Shown: positions 8,289 through 16,670, numbered from the stretch's first letter. The stretch is 37,543 nt of DNA from UBA4658 sp002405485 (GCA_036823255.1 DAISGC010000031.1:1-37543); one strand, 5' to 3'. Translations and numbers: made by a program. Notes: generated by a model not told the origin, from the sequence alone.

Positions 8289-9305
8289 TCATCGCTTCTC
8301 GCGCGGACGGGCGGAGTTGAGCGACCCGAACATCGCGCCACCCAGCGAGCGCAACGACCAGTCCGGAAACGTCGCCGGCAATCCCCCCGGACGGAGCGCA
8401 CGCACCGCATCACGAACGATGCGCCAGGAAGAAAGCGCCCCGAGACGGAGCGACGGCGCCGGCTTGCGCGCGTTTCGACGCACCACGAGGATGGTGACGT
8501 CGTCGTCAAAGAGCGTGGAATCACCAGGACCCGGCCCAGCCCATGCGTTGATCTCCGCGATCAGACGCTGCGTGAAGTCCGCCAAAGAGCCGGCAGATAT
8601 GCCGGCGAGCATCTCGGCAAGGCCGCGCTGGCCGAGTTGACGCCCTTGTGCGTCCTGAACCTCGATGAGCGAGTCGGTGTAGAAGACCACGGCGTCATCC
8701 GGTTCCAGCGTGACCGACGCGATGTTGAATCGCGTGCCCTCGACCACGCCCAGCGGCAGATCGCTTGGCCCCCCATCGATTGAGCGGCTCACCGGCTCGA
8801 TCAGCTCGCCACGAACCACCCCGCCGGTTCGACGGACATGGATCGGACGCGGGTGACCGGCACAGGCGATACTGAGCTCATCGGTCGGCGCGAAGTATGT
8901 GGCGACGACGGCGGTCGCGAACAGCAGCGAGCCGCCGCGATCCTGCTCGTCCGACGAATCGTGGATCTGCTCGAACTCCCGGTTGAGGGCCTCAAGCAAG
9001 CGAGTCTGGTCGATGTGATTGGAGTGTCGCCGCATGAGCCGGCGCAGCGCGTCAGCCGCCCGGGAGACCGGAGCGCCGTGGCCGCTCACATCCGCGATGA
9101 TCATGCGGGCGATCCGGCCCGACGCGCAGCTGGTGATGAAGTGGATGTCTCCGCCGGCATCGGTGGGACCGGCGCGCTGATACGGACGGCTGTACAGCCG
9201 AGCGTCGAGGCCGGGCATGACCACGTCGGTCTCCACCGCGCGGTTGCCGCCCCAGACTTCCATGCAGGCCATGGTGTGCGTGCTGTCAACCGGAACGTCG
9301 GGCAT
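8289..9305 (-). CDS. SpoIIE/RsbU-family PP2C serine/threonine phosphatase
   Basis: A 338-residue PPM-type phosphatase. Conserved metal-binding stretches are visible: TDAGGDIHF near residue 50, ADVSGHGAPVS near 71-81, DAVVFYTDSLIEV in the middle and DDDVTILVV near 270. These proteins usually dephosphorylate anti-sigma antagonists in partner-switching cascades. No sensor domain, STAS protein or anti-sigma kinase is encoded nearby, so the input and target are unknown. The C-terminal 60 residues beyond the catalytic domain are Arg/Leu-rich and do not match a domain I know. A TACGCT hexamer ends 7 bases before the ATG. The gene converges with the ABC ATPase. Confidence 0.9.
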   Translation of the reverse strand: MPDVPVDSTHTMACMEVWGGNRAVETDVVMPGLDARLYSRPYQRAGPTDAGGDIHFITSCASGRIARMIIADVSGHGAPVSRAADALRRLMRRHSNHIDQTRLLEALNREFEQIHDSSDEQDRGGSLLFATAVVATYFAPTDELSIACAGHPRPIHVRRTGGVVRGELIEPVSRSIDGGPSDLPLGVVEGTRFNIASVTLEPDDAVVFYTDSLIEVQDAQGRQLGQRGLAEMLAGISAGSLADFTQRLIAEINAWAGPGPGDSTLFDDDVTILVVRRNARKPAPSLRLGALSSWRIVRDAVRALRPGGLPATFPDWSLRSLGGAMFGSLNSARPREKR

Positions 9306-9312
9306 CGTACTG

Positions 9313-9318
9313 AGCGTA
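9313..9318 (-). promoter_or_regulatory. -10 hexamer, leaderless-type, for the SpoIIE phosphatase
   Basis: On the minus strand this reads TACGCT and ends 7 bases before the ATG at 9305. No Shine-Dalgarno sequence lies between. Confidence 0.5.
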
Positions 9319-9347
9319 CGGTCCAGCTCTCGGCGCGGATTGCCGGT

Positions 9348-9545
9348 TCAGCGATGCCCGGTGCGAGTCTTGTGTCGCAGCAGGATGATCGCTCCAAGAG
9401 CCGTGAGCAGGATCGGACCCGGGCCGGGGAGCGGAATGGTCGCCAGGGACGTTGACGCGATGATGCTCGACGGCACGGCATACGCCGAGGCGACGCACAG
9501 GAACGCGACAAACGCGGCAAGAACGGCTGGTCCGGTCTTCTTCAT
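9348..9545 (-). CDS. Small exported protein with PEP-CTERM-like tail
   Basis: A 65-residue protein. It begins with a clear signal peptide (MKKTG, hydrophobic core, AYA cleavage-like site near residue 23). About a dozen Ser/Thr-rich residues follow, then Pro-Leu-Pro-Gly-Pro-Gly-Pro (38-44), a hydrophobic helix (45-56) and a basic tail (RHKTRTGHR). That order, Pro-Gly motif, helix, basic end, is the layout of PEP-CTERM sorting signals, although the exact PEP triplet is absent. I chose the ATG at 9545 because the signal peptide starts there and a good ribosome site (AAAGGA) lies 9 bases upstream, unlike most genes here. It precedes the phosphatase gene on the same strand, 42 bases away. Almost nothing remains after removal of both signals, so it may be a decayed or minimal surface protein. 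Confidence 0.6.
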   Translation of the reverse strand: MKKTGPAVLAAFVAFLCVASAYAVPSSIIASTSLATIPLPGPGPILLTALGAIILLRHKTRTGHR

Positions 9546-9568
9546 GTCTTTGCATCCTTTGCGTCTAT

Positions 9569-9583
9569 GCACGTCCGACGTGC
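9569..9583. promoter_or_regulatory. Inverted repeat upstream of the small exported protein gene
   Basis: GCACGT and ACGTGC separated by CCG form a perfect 6-base inverted repeat about 24 bases before the ATG at 9545. It could be an operator or a leader hairpin. The rest of 9546-9782 shows no gene I can support. Confidence 0.3.
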
Positions 9584-9782
9584 GGCTCGCTCTCGCCGAA
9601 ACAGACCCGGCAGGAGGACTCCAAGTGTGCGATGTCGATGGCCACAGTGCGAGGGACGCAGGAGCAATGACGCGCCGACGCGCCGATGGCGCCACCGCGG
9701 CAATCCGCCGGCCGCGCAGCTTCACGTCCGATGTGCCGATCTTTGCCGGGCGATCCGCGGGGCGGACATTCTCGGACGCCGC

Positions 9783-10952
9783 TCAGGCAAGCAGGGCGTC
9801 GAGCAGTTCTGGAACGCCCTGACCGCGCGTGGCGACCGTCTCGACGATCGGGCGACGCCCGGCGATGTCGCGCAGGTCGCGCACCAGTTCATGCTCGCCA
9901 GGGTGGTCGGCCTTGTTGCAGACGAACACATCGGCGATCTCGAGGATGCCGGCCTTGTCCATCTGCACGGCGTCGCCCATGCCGGGCGTGAGCACGACCG
10001 CGGTTCGATCCACGAACGATCGGATCCGCGTCTCGTTCTGGCCCGCGCCCACCGTCTCGATGAAGACCGTCGTGAACGGCACGACGCCAGGTCCGGAGCA
10101 CCCGCCGATGAGCTCCACGATCTCCGGAAGCGCGTGGTAATCCTCGCCGCTGATCGCGAGCGATCGATAGAAGACGGCCTGATCGAGCGCGTTGAAGTCG
10201 ACGCGGAGTCGGTCGCCCAAGAGCGCGCCGCCCGTGATCGGGCTCATCGGATCGAACGCGATCACCGCGCACCGCCCAAGGTCCGGCCGGTCCTTGGCTC
10301 GCCGCGTGTACTCGCCCACGAGCTGCGCCACCAGCGTGCTCTTGCCGGCGCCGGGCGAGCCGGTGATGCCGATGACGCGGGGCGGGCGGCGCTTGCCGGC
10401 GGCGGGCCGCATCGTTCGACCGGCGTGGATCAGCGAGATGTCACGGGCGAGCTGCGCTTCCGGGGTCACCCCGGGCACCCCCTCGAGCGTGGGCCTTCTC
10501 GGCAATACCGCGCCGCGGACGGCCTCGACGATGTCCAGAAGCCCCGTCCCCGTCGTGAAGCACTTCGCAACTCCGCCGGTCAGGAGCGTCTGAATGTCCT
10601 CCTGCGGCAGGATACCGCCCATGTACACCGGCAGATCGGCACGCCCCAGATCCTTGAGCGCACCGATCAGTCGCGGACCGAGCACCAGATGGGAGTTGCT
10701 CATCATGCTCGCGGCGATGACGTCGCAGTCCTCGTCTCGTGCCGAGATCGCCAGCGATCTCGGGGTCTGCCACAACCCGGAATAGATGACGTGCACACCA
10801 GAGTCGCGGAGGGCTCGCGCGATGACCTTGACCCCGCGGTCGTGCCCGTCGAGCCCCATCTTCCCCAGCAGCACGCGCGGGCGATGGTCCAGATCGCCGC
10901 AGCGGTCCTTCTTCTCAAACTCGGTCGTCGCGGTGGAAAGGGTCGTGGTCAT
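9783..10952 (-). CDS. Fusion of B12-binding domain and MeaB/ArgK-type GTPase
   Basis: A 389-residue two-domain protein. Residues about 24-150 are a cobalamin-binding domain like the small part of methylmalonyl-CoA or isobutyryl-CoA mutase, with the base-off motif DGHDRG (His37 the expected cobalt ligand) and MGGILPQED. Residues about 190-389 are a MeaB-like G-protein chaperone that loads and protects B12 mutases. It has a P-loop GSPGAGKST (198-206), DPMSPITGGALLGDRLR, ETVGAGQNE (299-307) and NKAD (346-349). In IcmF these two domains sit in front of a mutase catalytic part; here the catalytic part is absent from the protein and its neighbours. The start is the ATG at 10952; the much longer open frame upstream is antisense to the MgtC gene. 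The partner mutase is presumably elsewhere. Confidence 0.88.
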   Translation of the reverse strand: MTTTLSTATTEFEKKDRCGDLDHRPRVLLGKMGLDGHDRGVKVIARALRDSGVHVIYSGLWQTPRSLAISARDEDCDVIAASMMSNSHLVLGPRLIGALKDLGRADLPVYMGGILPQEDIQTLLTGGVAKCFTTGTGLLDIVEAVRGAVLPRRPTLEGVPGVTPEAQLARDISLIHAGRTMRPAAGKRRPPRVIGITGSPGAGKSTLVAQLVGEYTRRAKDRPDLGRCAVIAFDPMSPITGGALLGDRLRVDFNALDQAVFYRSLAISGEDYHALPEIVELIGGCSGPGVVPFTTVFIETVGAGQNETRIRSFVDRTAVVLTPGMGDAVQMDKAGILEIADVFVCNKADHPGEHELVRDLRDIAGRRPIVETVATRGQGVPELLDALLA

Positions 10953-11091
10953 GGGGCCCTGCGCATGCACCGTCCATCGCCCCGCCAACGGGATGCTATG
11001 CGCCGGCCGGAGCCCACTCACCGATCGCCCCGCCAAACCGGTGCGCTCACTGGTAGTTGGCGGTGATCGGCGGCCTCTGAGCCGAACCTGA

Positions 11092-11097
11092 TATGCT
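11092..11097 (+). promoter_or_regulatory. -10 hexamer, leaderless-type, for the MgtC/DUF4010 gene
   Basis: TATGCT ends 5 bases before the ATG at 11103, with no ribosome site between. Confidence 0.5.
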
Positions 11098-11102
11098 GCA
11101 AC

Positions 11103-12392
11103 ATGGACATCGCCCGTGCCCTGACCAGTCTGGGCATCGCGCTTGGGCTGGGCCTGCTCGTCGGCCTGCAACGCGAGCGGGCCGCCTCCGCCCTCGCCGG
11201 CATCCGCACCTTTCCGCTCATCGCCATGCTCGGGACGCTGAGCGCGATGATCGCCGACTCGACCGGCGGCTGGATCGTCGGGCTCGGGCTGCTCGCGGTC
11301 GCCGCGGCGACCGGGGTCGGAAACTTCTTCCGGGATCGCACCGACCAGAGCCCGGGCATCACCACCGAGATCGCCGCACTCGTCATGTTCGCCGTCGGCG
11401 CGCTCACCTGGCTGGGTGACTGGCGCGTCGCCGCCGCCGTGGGCGTCACGACCGCCGTGCTCCTGCAGCTCAAGCAGCGGATGCACGACCTTGCCGGCAG
11501 GCTCGAAGAGAAGGACCTCGCCGCGATCCTGCAGTTCTGCGCCATCACATTCATCGTCCTTCCCATGCTGCCAGACCGCGGGTTCGGGCCGCTGAACGTG
11601 CTGAACCCCAGGAACATCTGGTGGATGGTCGTTCTCGTCGTCGGGCTCTCGCTGCTCGGGTACATCGCGTTCAAGCTCTTCCGCGGTCACCTCGGCGCCG
11701 TGCTCTGCGGGCTCATCGGCGGGCTGGTGTCCAGCACCGCGACCACCGCCAGCGCCGCGCGTCGAGCCGGCGAGAATCCCGCGTTCATCCCCGGTGCGCT
11801 CCTGGCGATCACTCTCAGTTCGTGCGTGGTCTACGTCCGACTCCTGGTCGAGGTGGGCGTCGTGGCCTGGCCCAGCTTCGGAGCGATCGCACCGCCGATC
11901 CTTGCGATGCTCGGTGTCGGCGTGTGCTCGAGCGTGGCGATCTGGTTGATGGTGCGTCGCTCGAGCGTCTCGCTCCCCGAACCGACCAACCCCAGCGAGC
12001 TCAGGTCCGCGATCTACTTCGGCGCGCTCTACGCCGCCGTCCTCTTTGGCGTCGCGCTTGCGCAGAGAGGTCTGGGCGATCGCGGCGCGTTCGCCGTCGC
12101 CGCGCTCTCCGGACTGACGGACATGGACGCCATCACCCTCTCCAGCGCGCGTCTGGCAGACAGCGGCGAACTCTCCACCGAGACCGCCTGGCGGACGATC
12201 ATCGTCGCCGTCATCTCCAACCTCGCCTTCAAGACTGTGCTTGCCGGGGTGCTCGGCGGGCGTCGTCTGTTCCTGACTGTCGCGGCCACGCTTGGCGCGT
12301 CGATCGTTGCCGCGGGCGCCATCCTCATCTTCTGGCCAGTAGGTCTGACGCTCCCGACTCCCAGCTTCGGGAGCGGCCTCAGCTCGCCCTGA
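11103..12392 (+). CDS. MgtC/SapB and DUF4010 family membrane protein
   Basis: A 429-residue polytopic membrane protein. The N-terminal part carries the MgtC/SapB signature (LGLLVGLQRER followed by AGIRTFPLIAMLG). The remainder is a DUF4010 domain with about a dozen hydrophobic segments and the loop SGLTDMDAITLSSARLA near the end. MgtC relatives are linked to magnesium limitation and control of membrane energetics, but the role of the longer DUF4010 type is not established. The start at 11103 is supported by the MgtC domain beginning within the first 15 residues and a -10 hexamer just upstream. It is divergent from the B12-GTPase fusion (150 bases) and overlaps the convergent amidotransferase gene by 14 bases at the 3' end. 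Confidence 0.9.
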   Translation: MDIARALTSLGIALGLGLLVGLQRERAASALAGIRTFPLIAMLGTLSAMIADSTGGWIVGLGLLAVAAATGVGNFFRDRTDQSPGITTEIAALVMFAVGALTWLGDWRVAAAVGVTTAVLLQLKQRMHDLAGRLEEKDLAAILQFCAITFIVLPMLPDRGFGPLNVLNPRNIWWMVVLVVGLSLLGYIAFKLFRGHLGAVLCGLIGGLVSSTATTASAARRAGENPAFIPGALLAITLSSCVVYVRLLVEVGVVAWPSFGAIAPPILAMLGVGVCSSVAIWLMVRRSSVSLPEPTNPSELRSAIYFGALYAAVLFGVALAQRGLGDRGAFAVAALSGLTDMDAITLSSARLADSGELSTETAWRTIIVAVISNLAFKTVLAGVLGGRRLFLTVAATLGASIVAAGAILIFWPVGLTLPTPSFGSGLSSP

Positions 12393-13167
12393 CGCCGCGC
12401 GATCGATCCCCGTCCATCCGCTGCCGAGCATGCTCCACCAGCCGCTCGAACACGCCCCGACCGACCGCCGGATCGGACGTGCGTTCCGGATGCCACTGCA
12501 CCCCGACGAAAAACACCGCGTCCGGACGGCAGATCGCCTCCACCACCCCGTCCTCCGCGACCCCGATCACCCGCATCGAACCGGCACGACGCACGGCCTG
12601 GCGATGGTGGCTGACCACCTCGCCGCGCACCGCGATCGGCACCGGTGCATCATCCACGCCGCGCACGGCGTGCAGGGCGTTGCCGGCATGCCGATCCGCC
12701 GAGGGCGTCGTCTCCGGCATGTGCTGATCGAGTTCTCCACCGCTCACCAGGGCCATCATCTGCATCCCGAGACAGACGCCAAGCGTCGGAACCTCCGGAT
12801 GGCGAAGCAGCGCATGAATGAGGGCGGTGTCGAACGCCTGCCTCGCCTCGTGCACGGGCGTCGCTTTGGGGTGCGTGGGCACGCCGAACGGCTCCGTGCG
12901 CGGGTCGTCGCCTCCGGTCAGGACAACGCCGTCACATCGGGCAACCAGCATCGGGATCGCCTCGACCATGGGGGGCAGAATGAACGGAATCCCACCGGCC
13001 GCCAGGACGCTTTGGGAGTACGCGACCGCGCACTGCGCCCGAACGCTCCCTGGACGGGGCTCCACGACGTCGGGCGCGATGCCGATGAGCGGTCGACGGA
13101 CCGTCTCGGCAGAACGCCAGCGTGTGCCAAGGTCGTCTCGTCGATCCTGCCTGGACGGAGTCGCCAT
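12379..13167 (-). CDS. Class I glutamine amidotransferase-like hydrolase (peptidase C26, PuuD type)
   Basis: A 262-residue gamma-glutamyl hydrolase family enzyme, of the type that removes glutamate from gamma-glutamyl-GABA or related compounds. The catalytic triad is visible: nucleophile Cys132 in LGVCLGMQ, and His226 and Glu228 in VQWHPE. LTGGDDP (84-89) is the usual oxyanion-side motif. The first 20 residues precede the domain and are Arg-rich. A start further in is possible, but the -10 hexamer at 13182-13177 supports the ATG at 13167. No polyamine-pathway genes are adjacent, so the substrate is uncertain. Confidence 0.9.
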   Translation of the reverse strand: MATPSRQDRRDDLGTRWRSAETVRRPLIGIAPDVVEPRPGSVRAQCAVAYSQSVLAAGGIPFILPPMVEAIPMLVARCDGVVLTGGDDPRTEPFGVPTHPKATPVHEARQAFDTALIHALLRHPEVPTLGVCLGMQMMALVSGGELDQHMPETTPSADRHAGNALHAVRGVDDAPVPIAVRGEVVSHHRQAVRRAGSMRVIGVAEDGVVEAICRPDAVFFVGVQWHPERTSDPAVGRGVFERLVEHARQRMDGDRSRGVRAS

Positions 13168-13176
13168 CGTGGCAAC

Positions 13177-13182
13177 ATCGTA
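13177..13182 (-). promoter_or_regulatory. -10 hexamer upstream of the C26 hydrolase
   Basis: On the minus strand this reads TACGAT and ends 9 bases before the ATG at 13167, the longest spacing of the leaderless-type set here. Confidence 0.4.
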
Positions 13183-13245
13183 CTGCGCCCTCCGCTCGAC
13201 GCACAGTCATGGGCAGGACCGTCGCGCGTCCACCTCGCGATCGGC

Positions 13246-13251
13246 TAACAT
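13246..13251 (+). promoter_or_regulatory. -10 hexamer, leaderless-type, for the DUF4340-like gene
   Basis: TAACAT ends 5 bases before the ATG at 13257. Confidence 0.5.
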
Positions 13252-13256
13252 CGCGC

Positions 13257-14828
13257 ATGTCGTCACGGTCCGTCGTCGTCTGGCTCGTGGTTGCCGTCAT
13301 CATGGGCGTCGCCGCGCTCCTGCTTCTGCGGTCGCCCCCCACTGCTGCACCACCCCCTGAGACGCTCTCGACCGTCGCCATCGGTGAACGCATTTTGTCG
13401 TTCACCCCCGGCGATGTCTTGCGCTTGATCATCGAGCCCAGTTCACCCGACGCGCCAAGGCAAGTGCTCGAACGTGCGACTGGCGGCAACGCGGCGCCCT
13501 CCCCTGGCGGCGAGGCCGAGTGGCTGCTCGCCATCGAGCCGTCCCTCCCGGGAGCGTTCCGCCCGCCTCCCTGGCCACTGGAATCTGCCCAGATGCAGCC
13601 CCTGCTCCGGGTGCTGAGCGAAACGCGAGCGATCGCCGCGCCCGCTCCCGATGCGGCTCTTGGCCAGCGACCCATCGTCATTCACATGTCCATGCGCGAG
13701 TCGACGATCACGCTGCTTCTTGCCGAACGCACCATCGCTGGCAGCGGCTTGATCGAGATCGAGTCGGTTCAAGCCGGAACATCTCCCGCCGCAGCCGGCC
13801 CGTCCCGACGCAGAGCCATCGTGGATGACAAGTTGCACCTGGTGTTCACAAACCCGGGCCCCCGGGCCTGGCGTGTGCGCACCCCGCTGTCCGGCATCGC
13901 CCAGGAGGCGTCGCGCATCACGCTGGACAACAGCAAGCAGCGGCTGGCGCTCGCCCGCGTGGACGGGCGCTGGACGATGCGAGCCCCGGTCAGCGCCCCG
14001 GCCGCCCCGGGAGCCGTGCAACGGCTGATCGCTCAACTCGCACGCGTCACGGTCGAGGACTTCCTGGACGACGGTCCTGGCACGGGATCGACGGGGCTGG
14101 AACGCCCGATCGCCACCATGGTCATCGAGGTCGACCGTCGCTCGCTTCCGCCGGGCGCGACGGACCCGGTGATCACCACCGAGACCTTCAGCATGACCAT
14201 CGGTGGCCCGGCCGACGCCTCCAACGCGCGATTGCACGCCTCGGTCAACGACCAGCGCACGGTTCTGCTGGACGCTCGAACCCTCCAGCCCCTGAGCGCC
14301 GACGCCACCCAGTACATCTGGCCGCACCCGATCCGAGTCGCCTCGGGCGACGTCGGGCAGGTCGATCTCGCTTCGATCGACGCCCCCCCGCAGCCGCCCG
14401 GGCCGAGCGATCGGTCGATTCGACGTGCGCCGAACCGGTGGATGCGGATCATGCCAGACGCCACCGAAGCCGCGCTGGTGGACAAGGACCTCAGCGATGC
14501 CGACGCGCTCGTCACGTTCCTGACCGGTGGTGAGCGGAGCGCGTTCGCCCCCGGGCCCCAGACGCCGGGCGCGCCATCGTCCGACGCCTCGTCGCCGAGA
14601 GTCTCATTCGAGCCACCGCCGGATTCTCGCAAGATCGGCACGATCACGATCCGTTCGCTGGGGGGCGACGCGCTCGAGTCGATCGACGTGCTGGCGTTGC
14701 GGGACGACGCCGTCGCACTGCGATCCGGGCCGGTGTTTCGGACGTATGCGCTCTCGCTGGTTCCGACCCTGCTCCGCGACTTTGTGGCCTCCTCCCGGCT
14801 GCCGGCGCCAGCATCCGCCGCCCCATGA
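13257..14828 (+). CDS. Membrane-anchored DUF4340-like protein
   Basis: A 523-residue protein with one N-terminal membrane anchor (about residues 6-25) and a long outside portion. That portion contains repeated beta-rich blocks of the kind seen in DUF4340 proteins (DKLHLVFTNPGPRAWR, RLALARVDGRWTMRAP, VRIASGDV-like segments). DUF4340 proteins often accompany ABC transporters of the gliding-associated GldG class, but none is adjacent here. I chose the internal ATG at 13257 because the membrane anchor starts directly after it and a TAACAT -10 lies 5 bases upstream; the open frame extends 45 codons further upstream without support. The family call is tentative; the export topology is more secure. 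Confidence 0.65.
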   Translation: MSSRSVVVWLVVAVIMGVAALLLLRSPPTAAPPPETLSTVAIGERILSFTPGDVLRLIIEPSSPDAPRQVLERATGGNAAPSPGGEAEWLLAIEPSLPGAFRPPPWPLESAQMQPLLRVLSETRAIAAPAPDAALGQRPIVIHMSMRESTITLLLAERTIAGSGLIEIESVQAGTSPAAAGPSRRRAIVDDKLHLVFTNPGPRAWRVRTPLSGIAQEASRITLDNSKQRLALARVDGRWTMRAPVSAPAAPGAVQRLIAQLARVTVEDFLDDGPGTGSTGLERPIATMVIEVDRRSLPPGATDPVITTETFSMTIGGPADASNARLHASVNDQRTVLLDARTLQPLSADATQYIWPHPIRVASGDVGQVDLASIDAPPQPPGPSDRSIRRAPNRWMRIMPDATEAALVDKDLSDADALVTFLTGGERSAFAPGPQTPGAPSSDASSPRVSFEPPPDSRKIGTITIRSLGGDALESIDVLALRDDAVALRSGPVFRTYALSLVPTLLRDFVASSRLPAPASAAP

Positions 14829-14915
14829 TCTGCGTCCGAGCGTGACTGCGGAGCGCCACCGGGCTATGCTCTCCCGTTCGCAGTCCGAGAGGCCTGCGGA
14901 CGCTTGACATCCCAT

Positions 14916-14989
14916 GGGCGCATAGCTCAGTTGGCTAGAGCGCAGCTGTCACATAGCTGAGGTCACAGGTTCGACCCCTGTTGCGCCCA
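14916..14989 (+). tRNA. tRNA-Val (anticodon CAC)
   Basis: A full cloverleaf can be drawn. The acceptor stem GGGCGCA pairs with TGCGCCC and the discriminator base is A. The D arm is GCTC/GAGC. The anticodon stem CAGCT/AGCTG carries the loop GTCACAT, giving anticodon CAC for valine GUG codons. The T arm is ACAGG/CCTGT with loop TTCGACC. CCA is not encoded. Loop position 32 is G, where a pyrimidine is usual. Confidence 0.93.
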
Positions 14990-15162
14990 CTTCCCTCCCC
15001 TTGGATTCTTGAAGAGTCCCATGTCGATCGACGGTCCAGTCAGTGGATCGTCGATCGGCGATGTCATGGCCTGGTGTTCCCTCCCCCGTCTGGGCGACCG
15101 CTCCCCCTGGGGCCCGTCCCCGAGTCCGTCGCGCCGCCCGGCTGCGCCGCCGCTGGACAATG

Positions 15163-15197
15163 AAAAGAGGTCCGCAGGCACCAGGGCCTACGGACCT
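15163..15197 (-). terminator. Intrinsic terminator of the secreted dockerin protein gene
   Basis: A 12-base stem (15168-15179 with 15186-15197, one G-U pair on the minus strand) closes a 6-base loop and is followed on the minus strand by CTTTTCA. It lies about 60 bases after the stop at 15259. The remaining gap between the tRNA and this hairpin holds nothing I can support. Confidence 0.75.
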
Positions 15198-15198
15198 C

Positions 15199-15232
15199 CT
15201 GCTCTCTCGGAGCAGCGGGGCATTCGTGCCCC
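15199..15232 (-). other. Two further 3' UTR hairpins before the terminator
   Basis: Between the stop at 15259 and the terminator lie two more perfect stems. One is GGGGCA/TGCCCC around a four-base loop (15217-15232); the other is CTGCTC/GAGCAG around a five-base loop (15199-15215). With the terminator they form three consecutive hairpins in the 3' end of the message. Confidence 0.6.
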
Positions 15233-15258
15233 CGTTTGGAGGGATCAGGTCAGCGTGC

Positions 15259-16530
15259 TCAGCATCCGGCGAAGTAGGCGTTGATGAACGCGAAGATATC
15301 CGCGATGTCAACGAGCGTGTCACCGTTGAAGTCGGCCGACGGGCTGCCGCCGAAGTAGGCGTTCACGAAGGCGAAGATGTCGGCGACGTCGAGGGTCCCA
15401 TTGCCGTCGAAGTTCGCCTCGCAGCAGACCAGCGGGGCGCACGCGGAGTTCAGGCCCAGGAAGGTCTGACCGGCCGCAGAGCAGGCCGCCGCGGTCGTGA
15501 TCGTGCATGCAGTTCCCGTGCAGCAGGCGCCGGAGTCCGGCGGGGGCACGACGACCACCGCCGCGCGGACCGTGTCGACCTCGGTGATGGCTCCGAGTCC
15601 CTGGGTGCCGAACTGATTGTCAGTCCCGATCCCGAGATTCGGCGAGCCCGCCTCGATCCCGGTGAACTGGTCGTTCCAGAGTCCGAACTGCGGATCGGCG
15701 ACGCTGCCGGTCTGGGCCTCAAAGTGCAGGTACTGGATCGCCTCCAGCTCGCTGCGGAGCAGACCCAGGGTCACATAGTCGAGCGCGATCTCGACGACGG
15801 TGTTGTCCGCCGGATTCACGCGCTGCCACAGCACCGGACGCTGCCCGACGACCGTGAGCCCGTCGGTGGTGATGATCTGCTGGTCGTACCCGTTGAGCCC
15901 CTGCTCCTCCAGGATGTTGTCGGTCTTGGTCACGTTCAGACCGGACGGGCCGGGCTCGCCGTGGATCGGGCCGCCGCGGCCGCCGACGTCACGATCGGTG
16001 TCGCGATAGCCCTCGGTCTTGGCGAGCGTCCAGACGGTGTTCACGACGCTTGCCGACTCCGGCTGATCGACGATCAGGTAGTAGCTGTTGCGCGCATCGG
16101 GATCGACGCCGAAACGGATGCCGTAGCGGCCCTGGAGACCCTCGATCGTGTTCACGCCGTCCTGGGTCTGCTTGGTGCGCCCGGCCACCTTGATCGAGGC
16201 GTACAGGAAGCGGTTGTCAAAGCCGAACTTGGCCTCGGTGATGTCGATGTACGAGAGGTACTCGTTGACCGCGTACACGCCGTTGACGAGCTGGAAGCCC
16301 TGCGCTGTCGGACGCTCGTACAGATCGTTCTGATACGAGTCGGCGCCGGCGTCGATCGTCCAGTAGCGGAACCCGCCGAACTGGAACGCGTTGTCGCCCG
16401 TCTGGGCATCGATCGCGGTCACGGAGTACGCAGGTGCAGCCGTCGGCTGCGCGTCGGCGGAATGCGAAATCGCGGCAACGGACGCAAGCCCGGCCACGGC
16501 GGCGAGCAAACTGGGTCGGATCTTCAACAT
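15259..16530 (-). CDS. Secreted beta-rich protein with GC-type dockerin tail
   Basis: A 423-residue exported protein of unknown function. The signal peptide (MLKIRPSLLAAVAG ... SADA) occupies about residues 1-28. Residues 30-340 are beta-rich and not recognised. A Cys-rich segment (SGACCTGTACTITTAAAC, about 328-345) of a kind recurrent in planctomycete surface proteins follows. The end (369-423) is a pair of EF-hand-like dockerin repeats, each with DFNGD-type Ca loops and an IADIFAFINAYF helix, finishing in Gly-Cys. Such tails are thought to direct or anchor proteins at the surface in Phycisphaerales. The ATG at 16530 has AGGAG upstream. The gene is divergent from the ECF sigma gene and ends with a triple hairpin. 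The shared dockerin type with the subtilase suggests a related location. Confidence 0.85.
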   Translation of the reverse strand: MLKIRPSLLAAVAGLASVAAISHSADAQPTAAPAYSVTAIDAQTGDNAFQFGGFRYWTIDAGADSYQNDLYERPTAQGFQLVNGVYAVNEYLSYIDITEAKFGFDNRFLYASIKVAGRTKQTQDGVNTIEGLQGRYGIRFGVDPDARNSYYLIVDQPESASVVNTVWTLAKTEGYRDTDRDVGGRGGPIHGEPGPSGLNVTKTDNILEEQGLNGYDQQIITTDGLTVVGQRPVLWQRVNPADNTVVEIALDYVTLGLLRSELEAIQYLHFEAQTGSVADPQFGLWNDQFTGIEAGSPNLGIGTDNQFGTQGLGAITEVDTVRAAVVVVPPPDSGACCTGTACTITTAAACSAAGQTFLGLNSACAPLVCCEANFDGNGTLDVADIFAFVNAYFGGSPSADFNGDTLVDIADIFAFINAYFAGC

Positions 16531-16619
16531 GGGAGACTCCTGAGTGTGTGTGCCTCGGCACCACGCCGGGCACACCGAGGAGCAACCCGGCGCACTGAGA
16601 AATACACCCACGGACGAAA

Positions 16620-16640
16620 TCCCGATCCGATCGATCGGGA
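16620..16640. promoter_or_regulatory. Inverted repeat upstream of the ECF sigma gene
   Basis: TCCCGATC and GATCGGGA, 8 bases each with a 5-base spacer, lie 43 bases before the sigma start and 90 bases before the divergent secreted-protein start. The position suits an operator serving either gene. No protein partner can be inferred. Confidence 0.35.
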
Positions 16641-16670
16641 CATGCGCGTCCGATTCTTCGCCGAACGGAC

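Noticed and set aside
9567..11066. Plus-strand open frame of 499 codons
   Set aside because: It is antisense to the B12-GTPase fusion, whose motifs are unmistakable.
10953..12431. N-terminal extension of the B12-GTPase frame
   Set aside because: The extra 493 codons are antisense to the MgtC/DUF4010 gene and are acidic and low in complexity. The true start is at 10952.
14949..15323. Minus-strand frame ending in GATGVEPVTSAM-like residues
   Set aside because: Its end is antisense to the Val tRNA. Such products are a common artefact of translating tRNA genes.
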